From contig JAJZZU010000200.1 in the NCBI GenBank assembly GCA_021797365.1, positions 1 to 5,552 on the forward strand: a stretch of DNA of 5,552 nucleotides. The letters are read 5' to 3'. Both the position numbers and the translations under genes were made by a program. Below are positions 1-4,523 of the stretch, in pieces (the stretch's first letter is position 1; each line of letters starts with the position of its first letter). The stretch comes from Pseudomonadota bacterium. Its GTDB lineage: Bacteria; Pseudomonadota; Gammaproteobacteria; Acidiferrobacterales; Acidiferrobacteraceae. Under the pieces are notes generated by a model, which saw only the letters and a list, made by a program, of their open reading frames with translations, was not told the origin of the DNA and did no database searches.

Positions 1-685
1 AAGGCTGTTGGGGTGGCGCGGGATGTTCTTGGTGCCGCACATGCTCAATCGCTTGCCCGGGGGGAGCAGTACGCCAGTCCGGCCAGACCCGCTCTTCGTT
101 TTTGGCCTGTTTAGCGGCCAAGGCCGCAGCAATGGCCTCTGGGGCGTGGCGCGCGGGCCACGCCCCGTCGAGAGCCAGCAGCACAACGTCGATCCACTCC
201 TCGAGATCGTCCGGGTGCTCCGCAATTTCAGCCAGTTCCTTGGCGATATGGTCCAAGACGCCGCGCGTACGCGGCCCGGGGCCGAACGTCCGTTCGGAAA
301 AGTCCTGCTGACGGCGCAGATGCGCGACGAGATCACAATGGTTGCCGCCGGAGGAGTCTTTATGCGTCGTCTCGGCCCGCTCTTCGGCCGCCCGGACCTT
401 TTCCGCCATGGCCTTGTAGGCCTTGTAGGCGTGCCAGGACTGCGCGCCGCGTAGACTCTTGTGGATAGCCTGAATATCCGCTTCGGATAGACGGCTTAAC
501 GGCTGACCCGGGCGAAGAAACACACGGTCGGCGTCCCAATCGATTCCGCGATACGCCGCCCCGACAGAAACGGCTGGCGTGGGCCCCAGCCCGCCATAAT
601 CTGTAACGGGAATGACGATTTCCGGGTCGGCGCGGTTGTCAGCAGCTAGCGTGCCCAGTAAACGCAGGAGTTCGGAAAGCCGCAC
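1..685 (-). CDS. DUF550 / MazG-like dATP/dGTP diphosphohydrolase-domain protein, C-terminus beyond the window
   Basis: The frame is open for 228 codons from GTG at 685 to the left edge, with no stop. Residues 1-80 resemble short phage proteins that begin with a small helical segment followed by an acidic, Gly/Pro-rich stretch (VIPVTDYGGLGPTP); I assign them no function. Residues about 128-215 match the DUF550 (dATP/dGTP diphosphohydrolase) family: FSERTFGPG (129-137), KELAEI (149-154), EEWIDV (162-167) and WPDWRTAPPG (201-210). The pairs E150xxE153 and E163xxD166 form the MazG-type metal-binding signature, which supports hydrolysis of purine dNTPs to dNMP plus pyrophosphate. A central charged segment (about 85-110) may be a coiled coil. 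GGAGG lies 7 nt before the GTG. Relatives are often phage-borne, and phage MazZ uses this activity in nucleotide-pool remodelling. The domain call is from recalled motifs; the substrate is inferred. Confidence 0.85.
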   Translation of the reverse strand, partial: MRLSELLRLLGTLAADNRADPEIVIPVTDYGGLGPTPAVSVGAAYRGIDWDADRVFLRPGQPLSRLSEADIQAIHKSLRGAQSWHAYKAYKAMAEKVRAAEERAETTHKDSSGGNHCDLVAHLRRQQDFSERTFGPGPRTRGVLDHIAKELAEIAEHPDDLEEWIDVVLLALDGAWPARHAPEAIAAALAAKQAKNEERVWPDWRTAPPGQAIEHVRHQEHPAPPQQP

Positions 686-692
686 GGGATGA

Positions 693-697
693 CCTCC
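693..697 (-). promoter_or_regulatory. Shine-Dalgarno that fixes the GTG start of the DUF550 gene
   Basis: On the minus strand GGAGG is followed by 7 nt and then GTG (685-683). No ATG occurs in this frame near the 5' end, so this site supports the unusual start. Confidence 0.75.
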
Positions 698-767
698 AAA
701 GGGTAACAGCGATCAGGGTGATTGTTTGGGATGATCAATTCAGAGTCCCGGTACAGACAGTGTCTCC

Positions 768-785
768 CGTCTCTTCTTCGAGACG
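768..785. repeat. Short hairpin (6-bp stem, 6-nt loop)
   Basis: CGTCTC (768-773) pairs with GAGACG (780-785) around the loop TTCTTC. It lies between the iscB 3' end and the DUF550 gene. It could be part of the mobile-element end or of the DUF550 leader. No T-run follows on either strand, so a terminator role is not supported. Confidence 0.35.
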
Positions 786-811
786 CTCTCCATCACAATT
801 CGGCGCGGGTA

Positions 812-843
812 CTCCCGCTACAACGCCAGGCGCTTAGCGGGAG
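812..843. repeat. Strong hairpin downstream of iscB, candidate right-end structure of the element
   Basis: CTCCCGCTA (812-820) and TAGCGGGAG (835-843) form a perfect 9-bp stem with a 14-nt loop that contains a further CGC/GCG pair (824-826/830-832). It starts 23 bp downstream of the iscB stop codon. IS200/IS605-family elements, which mobilise IscB, end in subterminal hairpins recognised by TnpA, so this is the best candidate for the right end. A transcription-termination role is possible, but there is no U-tract on the minus strand. Confidence 0.5.
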
Positions 844-865
844 CGGAAGCGCCCCCTCATTGCGG

Positions 866-2149
866 TTACTGGTACGCATAACCATCACTCCTTTGAATAA
901 GTGATAAGTATTTCGGATGCACATCGAAGATATCAGCCGCTGTCTTTAACGCGAACGACGGTCGGAATCGGATAGCGACGCGGCCGACATGGATGCCTGC
1001 GTGTTTTCCCTTGAGAACGCGGGCCCGTACCAGATCGCCGGTCTGGAAACCAGAAAAGGACTTGGTGCCCGTTTTGTGTCCAACGGGGAAGCCGTGCCGG
1101 TTCAGTCTGGTTCTTTGCCGTTCGCCATGGCCCATGGCCTCTATCGCCAGTGACCGTTGTTCAGAATGGAGACTGACCGCATCTCCGCTTTTCCCGACGC
1201 AGGCCGCGTCAATCCAATGGGCCTTCACGTACCCTTGTCGGACGCGGTTATATTTTGTCCGGCCACCCGTCCCGACCTCGACCGGCAGTCCGGTTTTCTT
1301 CAAAGTGCCGAACAAGGCCCATCGGGTGCTATTAACTGCGGCGGCATCCCGTAGCGGCGCTTTCCGTTGCGCTTCGATACGCGCCAGCCGCTTCGGGTCG
1401 TGAGCCAGAAACTCCGTGAGCGGTCGATTGCTCTTGCGCTGGTTGCAGGGAAAGCAGGCCAGAGTGAGGTTGCTCACCCGATCACTGCCACCCCGGCTCG
1501 TGGGGTGTATGTGGTCGATGGTCAAGGGCGCATGTTCCGCATCGCAGTACGCACATTGCCGGCCCCACTTCTCCAGCAGGTACTCGCGGACCTCGTAGCC
1601 CTGAAGCTCGCCCTGCTGGTACTCGACGCCGCTGATCTCGGGATTCTGCAGTGCCTGAGTGTCGAAGCGGTGGAGCATTGTGGAAAGGTTTGTGACGGGT
1701 ACCCATTGCCGCAGCCGACATACCCAGGTCATCGTGGTGTCCACCCGGTGTTGCAGGGACGGCGCCAACCAGCCTTCGGGCTTCGTCCGGTTATCAAAGC
1801 GCGGAGCCCGATAGCGCAAATGGGCCCGACGGAGGCGCCGGTGCCCACGTCGCTGTTCCAGCGCCTTGCGGATGGCGGCGCCACGGTGAGCCAATTCTCC
1901 GGCCCAAATGACCGTGGAACCACGCCGGATAAACTGTGCCACGAGCGCCAAGCCTGTTACTCGGCTGCCGGGATTCAGTTTTAGGCAGACATCCTGAACC
2001 GCGCCACCGGTCCGGTCCTTGAGAATGATCGTGAAGGGAAAGCGCCGAAACACGGCCGCCTTTCCCTCCCGCAACAGTTCCCGGGCCCGCGCCGGATGGC
2101 AGGGCATGAGCGGCTGCCGGTTCTTGTCCAAGACCAATACTCGTTGCAT
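866..2149 (-). CDS. iscB: IscB RNA-guided HNH/RuvC nuclease with apparently inactive RuvC centre
   Basis: The 427-aa protein has full IscB architecture. A PLMP domain (motif 13-16) is followed by split RuvC-I (53-72) and an Arg-rich bridge helix (97-119, EQRRGHRRLRRAH). RuvC-II is at 152-172, the HNH domain at 196-241, RuvC-III around 308-319 and the C-terminal target-recognition region from about 345 to 427. The HNH carries C199xxC202, catalytic D212-H213, N227 and C232xxC235. RuvC-III keeps H311 and D314 (KAHWIDAACVG). The RuvC-I Asp is replaced by Asn59 (LKLNPGS) and the RuvC-II Glu by Met158 (STMLHRFD). IscB proteins are ancestors of Cas9 and are guided by an omega RNA; the HNH cuts the target strand and RuvC the non-target strand. 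Here I infer nicking of the target strand only. The start ATG follows AAAAGGTAG, and the structured RNA lies immediately upstream. Confidence 0.95.
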   Translation of the reverse strand: MQRVLVLDKNRQPLMPCHPARARELLREGKAAVFRRFPFTIILKDRTGGAVQDVCLKLNPGSRVTGLALVAQFIRRGSTVIWAGELAHRGAAIRKALEQRRGHRRLRRAHLRYRAPRFDNRTKPEGWLAPSLQHRVDTTMTWVCRLRQWVPVTNLSTMLHRFDTQALQNPEISGVEYQQGELQGYEVREYLLEKWGRQCAYCDAEHAPLTIDHIHPTSRGGSDRVSNLTLACFPCNQRKSNRPLTEFLAHDPKRLARIEAQRKAPLRDAAAVNSTRWALFGTLKKTGLPVEVGTGGRTKYNRVRQGYVKAHWIDAACVGKSGDAVSLHSEQRSLAIEAMGHGERQRTRLNRHGFPVGHKTGTKSFSGFQTGDLVRARVLKGKHAGIHVGRVAIRFRPSFALKTAADIFDVHPKYLSLIQRSDGYAYQ

Positions 2150-2162
2150 AGTCGCTACCTTT

Positions 2163-2400
2163 TCAGTCTCCCCTTGCGGGGGTTATGTTCGCCTCGGCAA
2201 AGTTATCAAGGCTTTTTGCGGCAAGGACACGGCTCATACTCCCGAATCGCTGTTTAATCCTTGCCGACAGAGCCGGGAACTGGCAACGCATTCCCGGGTG
2301 TCATGACCTTAATAACGGAGTCTCGATGTTTTGAGACTGAGCCTGGTCAACCAGGAGCCTGCTTTCACAAGCTCCGCCTAGAGCCCGTTAGGGCTTAGGG
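2163..2400 (-). ncRNA. HEARO / omega RNA scaffold of IscB
   Basis: The segment directly upstream of iscB on the same strand is dense in hairpins, as expected for the omega RNA. In minus-strand transcript order the pairs are 2395-2391/2386-2382 (AGCCC/GGGCT), 2375-2371/2358-2354 (GGAGC/GCTCC), 2355-2351/2346-2342 (CCTGG/CCAGG, partly competing with the previous stem), and 2338-2333/2324-2319 (AGTCTC/GAGACT). These are followed by 2297-2291/2279-2273 (CCGGGAA/TTCCCGG), 2265-2258/2227-2220 (GGCAAGGA/TCCTTGCC), 2212-2207/2196-2191 with one wobble pair, and CCCC/GGGG at 2181-2178/2173-2170. The guide should be the roughly 16 nt at the 5' side, about 2398-2415, outside the element. The final hairpin ends about 20 nt before the iscB start. 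Boundaries are approximate. Confidence 0.85.
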
Positions 2401-2677
2401 GGAGTGGTTGACAACGATTGACCGCTGCATTCGCGGCCGTAAAAAGCGCCACCAAGGCTTCGTCAGAGGTCGGTTCCGGATCGATCCAACTGACGTCAAA
2501 AAACACGATGTCATCGATATAAACGGCGACAGACACGCCATAGCTCTCCGAAACCTTTTCGGGGTCGCAGTTCGCGCATTTGGCAATAAAGCGCGGAGCG
2601 GTCGTATGAACCACATAGGCCTCATCCGAATCAGCGCCATCGCCCATGATCCAGGAATCTGTAATGATTTTATTCAT
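2378..2677 (-). CDS. Acidic 99-aa protein of unknown function, 3' end altered by the IscB element
   Basis: I do not recognise this protein. It is acidic and reads naturally (YVVHTTAPRFIAKCANCDPE, VAVYIDDIVFFDVSWIDPEP), with a CxxC pair at 35-38 and hydrophobic strands suggesting a small alpha/beta fold. The opposite-strand frame is basic and without recognisable motifs. ATG at 2677 is preferred; no good Shine-Dalgarno is visible, and in-frame GTG (2692) or TTG (2719) starts are possible. The last codons, about PLSPNGL-stop, lie inside the conserved omega-RNA sequence, with the TAG in its 5' part. The native C-terminus was therefore probably replaced when the element inserted. Placement beside the 71-aa and DUF550 genes suggests prophage or plasmid cargo. 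Confidence 0.6.
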   Translation of the reverse strand: MNKIITDSWIMGDGADSDEAYVVHTTAPRFIAKCANCDPEKVSESYGVSVAVYIDDIVFFDVSWIDPEPTSDEALVALFTAANAAVNRCQPLPLSPNGL

Positions 2678-2684
2678 GATTGGG

Positions 2685-2718
2685 TTGTCCACAAATTCTG
2701 TGGACAGGTCTGGGGACA
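2685..2718. promoter_or_regulatory. Perfect 8-bp inverted repeat with DnaA-box-like 9-mers
   Basis: TGTCCACA (2686-2693) and TGTGGACA (2699-2706) are perfect inverted repeats separated by AATTC. With flanking bases they read TTGTCCACA on the plus strand (2685-2693) and CTGTCCACA on the minus strand (2707-2699). A further minus-strand TTGTCCCCA lies at 2718-2710. The DnaA consensus is TTATNCACA, so the best of these has one mismatch. The cluster sits just upstream of the 99-aa gene start and may be an operator rather than an origin element. No AT-rich unwinding region or rep gene is in view. Confidence 0.35.
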
Positions 2719-2723
2719 AAAGT

Positions 2724-2737
2724 CGAACCGTTCGGTT
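2724..2737. repeat. Small palindrome upstream of the 99-aa gene
   Basis: AACCG (2726-2730) and CGGTT (2733-2737) flank TT; the overlapping CGAAC/GTTCG pair (2724-2728/2730-2734) adds a second symmetry. It is a possible operator half of the 2685-2718 cluster, but too short to assign. Confidence 0.25.
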
Positions 2738-2779
2738 ACCACGCTGTTATGGCGACGTGATTACAAAAGTGGCGCGGGA

Positions 2780-2995
2780 TCATCCATCCATCTCGACGAC
2801 ATAGGGAATCACTTCCAGGATCCGCCGCCGCAACAACCCCAGGAACGTCGCTGTATCGTAAATCAGCACGCCATCTTCGTCCCCCGGCGACGCGCCTAGA
2901 TAACGGAGTCGCACATAGCGTCCGGCTTGCCCAGCCCAAAGCAACGCATCACCCGTGCGGGTGTCGCGATACAGTTCCAGAAAAAGGGGTTCCAT
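2780..2995 (-). CDS. Small 71-aa protein of unknown function
   Basis: I do not recognise a family. The product begins MEPLFLELYRDTRTGDALLW and continues with strand-like segments (YVRLRYLGASPGDEDGVLIY, 27-46) and a helix (FLGLLRRRILEVIPYVVEM). It looks like the small beta-rich, phage- or plasmid-type proteins that carry a compact sheet and a terminal helix. The ATG at 2995 is the only reasonable start, with no obvious Shine-Dalgarno before it. The structured inverted-repeat element (3009-3110) ends 14 bp upstream of the start codon. It is co-directional with the 99-aa gene, about 100 bp away, and with luxR upstream. The overlapping plus-strand frame has no family character. Confidence 0.6.
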   Translation of the reverse strand: MEPLFLELYRDTRTGDALLWAGQAGRYVRLRYLGASPGDEDGVLIYDTATFLGLLRRRILEVIPYVVEMDG

Positions 2996-3008
2996 AGCGG
3001 GAGCATAC

Positions 3009-3110
3009 GCGATGGCTCTCTGTGCGACAGCCCGCTATTTCGAGGGTGTCGTGGTGGCTTGGGTAGAGAGGGCTGGCCGTGCCGGGCGGCACCTCGCGGA
3101 GAGCCATCGC
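3009..3110. repeat. 102-bp element bounded by a perfect 12-bp inverted repeat, with internal hairpins
   Basis: GCGATGGCTCTC at 3009-3020 is exactly the reverse complement of 3099-3110. Inside are CGACA/TGTCG with CCC/GGG (about 3025-3051) and GTGCC/GGCAC (3079-3083/3088-3092). The result is a closed helix with at least two branches, which could be a structured RNA on either strand or a MITE- or REP-like element. No target-site duplication is obvious. It lies between the luxR stop (3180) and the 71-aa gene start (2995), so it could be the luxR 3' UTR or the leader of the small gene. Confidence 0.55.
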
Positions 3111-3179
3111 CCATCCCTGACGAAAGGGAAGGCCGCTCTGGCGGAGCCCTGCCCGATCTTGCCGAAGCCCGACTGATCT

Positions 3180-3878
3180 TCATAAGAGCCCTAGGGCCAC
3201 CGCCTGCGCGACCGCGGCGGTCTTGTTGACCGCACCCAGCTTTGCCATGACATTCTGGACATGGAAGTGCACGGTTCGCTCGCCGATCTCAAGGATCGCC
3301 GCGACTTCGCTCGCACTCTTGCCGTCACCGGTCCAGCGAAGGATCTCGCGTTCTCGCTCGGTCAAAGAGGTTAAACCTTCGCAGGCGATAACCGGAGGGA
3401 GGAGACAACTCATGGTGTCATGAGCTGTATGGGCGAGCCACAGGACCTGCGAGGCCTTCTCCCGGCGCTCCGCTGCCGAGAGAGGTTCACCGCTGCGAGC
3501 AAGGGTCAGCATGCCGTTGTGCCCGACGTCCCGGACTCCCTGGACCCAGCCTACACGCAGACCCATGTCTTGGGCTTCTTGCCATAAGGCAGGCGTATGG
3601 GCGAACAGACGATGGGACCAGATCGCCGGGGCTACGGAGGTGCGGGCGTGGTGGACCGTGGGGTCAATGCCCAGATAGTGTTGTTCTGCATACCGCGCCT
3701 GCCAGACCGTCGGATAATTGCTGAACATGTGCGTGCGCGGGCGCGTCAGTGGCCAAGGTACCTGAAGGCCGTAGGCGCAGTACTCAAAGCCGAGCGCCTG
3801 GGCGTGATCGACGAGCTGCGCGAACGCGTCTTCTGGATTGTCGGGCCGATCGCCTTTGGCGTCCTGTTCTTCCGTCAT
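3180..3878 (-). CDS. LuxR-family acyl-homoserine-lactone receptor and transcription regulator
   Basis: The 232-aa product has typical LuxR length. The N-terminal autoinducer-binding domain (about 15-160) shows W59, Y63, D72-P73 and W87 (WQARYAEQHYLGIDP), the ligand-pocket residues conserved in LuxR, TraR and LasR. The C-terminal GerE-type helix-turn-helix spans about 168-232 (LTEREREIL, GKSASEVA, RTVHFHVQNVMAKLGA). It should bind an acyl-homoserine lactone and then its target DNA as a dimer in the cytoplasm. The style resembles SolR/CepR, which would fit an C8-type signal; this is only an analogy. The ATG at 3878 is preceded by GAAGG at 9 nt. It is divergent from the rsaM-like gene, with 130 bp between the starts. 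Its cognate LuxI is encoded at 4524-5090. Confidence 0.92.
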   Translation of the reverse strand: MTEEQDAKGDRPDNPEDAFAQLVDHAQALGFEYCAYGLQVPWPLTRPRTHMFSNYPTVWQARYAEQHYLGIDPTVHHARTSVAPAIWSHRLFAHTPALWQEAQDMGLRVGWVQGVRDVGHNGMLTLARSGEPLSAAERREKASQVLWLAHTAHDTMSCLLPPVIACEGLTSLTEREREILRWTGDGKSASEVAAILEIGERTVHFHVQNVMAKLGAVNKTAAVAQAVALGLL

Positions 3879-3932
3879 ACGAAAGTGCCTTCAATGGTGT
3901 CCGAAAAATGTCTTATATCTGGGCCCCGACTA

Positions 3933-3978
3933 CCTGTCAATGCTGGCACTGGCCGGTCCGAACCATGATGCCCATAAT
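3933..3978 (+). promoter_or_regulatory. Putative LuxR-box promoter of the rsaM-like gene
   Basis: The 20-mer CCTGTCAATGCTGGCACTGG (3933-3952) contains CTGTCA and CTGGCA 9 bp apart. A -10-like CATAAT follows at 3973-3978, five of six matches to TATAAT, placing a start near 3985. The box centre then falls near -42.5, the normal position for LuxR-type activation, where the box replaces the -35. Binding is inferred; no expression evidence is available here. Confidence 0.5.
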
Positions 3979-3997
3979 GACTATCCTCACAGAATCG

Positions 3998-4003
3998 AGG
4001 AGG
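3998..4003 (+). promoter_or_regulatory. Shine-Dalgarno that fixes the GTG start of the rsaM-like gene
   Basis: AGGAGG (part of GAGGAGGGG) ends 5 nt before GTG at 4009. The frame is also open upstream, so this site is the main reason for choosing that start. Confidence 0.65.
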
Positions 4004-4008
4004 GGTCC

Positions 4009-4439
4009 GTGAGCCGTAAAGCATCCGTCACGAACCACCGGGCCGTGCTCGGCCAGGATGGTGCTGTCCGTATGACCGAGTCGCTGCTGCGCAAAACTCC
4101 GCTCCAGCACATAATCTCCGGCCTCTATGAAGATCCTATGACCTGCGGGATCGGCATCGGTATCGGCGCTGGTGCTACTGTCACGTGCTTGGACGGCTAT
4201 ACAGAATGGGTTAGTGAGACCTATCCGCAGATCACCTTGGGTTGGGACTGGGGATGGCAGTTTGTATCCGGCCGATCCGGTTACCGACGTCGCGAGGCCC
4301 CCTTAGCAATATCACTCTGGTCGATCAGGACGGCCGCGATATCGGCGTCGCAGACACCGCCCGCTTACTCGGCGACGTGATTGATCAAAGGGATTGGCAG
4401 GACATCGTTGGCGCCTATCTCGCTACCCACTATCGCTAG
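4009..4439 (+). pseudogene. RsaM-like quorum-sensing modulator, frame broken by two apparent one-base insertions
   Basis: Reading starts at GTG 4009 and gives 84 good codons ending ITLGWDWGWQ (4260). The coherent protein then continues in the next frame from 4262 (LYPADPVTDVARP) and again in a third frame from 4302 (LSNITLVDQDGRDIGVADTA...HYR, stop 4437-4439). Removing one T from TTT (4261-4263) and one C from the C5 run (4298-4302) gives exactly 142 codons plus stop. That is close to the roughly 147-aa RsaM proteins. In Burkholderia the rsaM homologue sits between divergent cepR and cepI, as here, and RsaM proteins repress AHL signalling. They contain no known DNA-binding domain. I identify the family mainly from position, length and character, so it is likely but not certain. 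As read, the product would be truncated or fused to nonsense until TGA at 4380. Confidence 0.6.
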
Positions 4440-4442
4440 CAT

Positions 4443-4488
4443 CCTGTCAGACCTGTCAGTACCGTAGCGCCCGCTAATTCCCTAGATT
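4443..4488 (+). promoter_or_regulatory. Putative LuxR-box promoter of luxI (tandem CCTGTCAG)
   Basis: CCTGTCAG occurs at 4443-4450 and again at 4452-4459, a direct repeat with 9-bp period that shares the CTGnCA-N3-CTGnCA pattern of the rsaM-side site. TAGATT (4483-4488) is a weak -10 (four of six matches). A start near 4495 would put the repeat centre about 43 bp upstream. It lies directly after the rsaM-like stop codon. Confidence 0.45.
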
Positions 4489-4523
4489 TCCCTGCAAGGA
4501 TAGTCACCTTGAAGGGAACCCTT

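Larger units (their letters stand above)
686..865. other. Non-coding gap between iscB and the DUF550 gene; probable right boundary of the IscB element
   Basis: I see no credible gene here; a 60-codon plus-strand frame across it has no family resemblance and overlaps the iscB end. The stretch holds the hairpin at 812-843, a smaller stem at 768-773/780-785, and the short palindrome AGACAGTGTCT (755-765). The promoter of the DUF550 gene would have to lie in it unless that gene is read from upstream. The exact end of the mobile element cannot be fixed from one copy. Confidence 0.5.
800..2400 (-). mobile_element. IscB/HEARO element of the IS200/IS605 type, without its own transposase (ends approximate)
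   Basis: The unit consists of an omega-RNA-like leader (about 2163-2400), iscB (2149-866) and a hairpin end (812-843), all in minus-strand orientation. This matches the layout of HEARO elements (HNH endonuclease-associated RNA and ORF). No Y1 transposase (tnpA) is present in the window, so movement would need one supplied in trans. The left end must lie near 2395-2405, because the conserved RNA begins there and the coding frame of the neighbouring 99-aa gene runs into it. The right end is placed between about 750 and 810 only by inference from the hairpin. The outer coordinates are estimates, good to perhaps 50 bp. Confidence 0.65.

Noticed and set aside
8..454. 148-codon plus-strand open frame
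   Set aside because: It lies opposite the minus-strand DUF550 gene, which has clear family motifs and a ribosome site; the plus frame has neither.
1367..1984. 205-codon plus-strand open frame, and other frames inside 993-1923
   Set aside because: All are antisense or out-of-frame shadows of iscB, whose domains cover the whole stretch.
866..2149. Generic HNH homing endonuclease or retron/McrA-type nuclease instead of IscB
   Set aside because: The PLMP start, Arg-rich bridge helix, HNH inserted between RuvC-II and RuvC-III, and upstream structured RNA are specific to IscB.
2163..2400. Hairpin-rich region as a CRISPR array or riboswitch
   Set aside because: There are no regularly spaced direct repeats. 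Position immediately 5' of iscB and the hairpin order fit an omega RNA.
2408..2899. 163-codon plus-strand open frame
   Set aside because: It spans antisense to two minus-strand genes with more natural acidic and hydrophobic patterning. It is basic, shows no motif and crosses the inverted repeats. The choice is moderately, not fully, secure.
2955..3176. Plus-strand frames of 73 and 100 codons over the inverted-repeat element
   Set aside because: The translations are low-complexity Arg/Ala/Gly sequence dictated by the hairpins, with no ribosome site.
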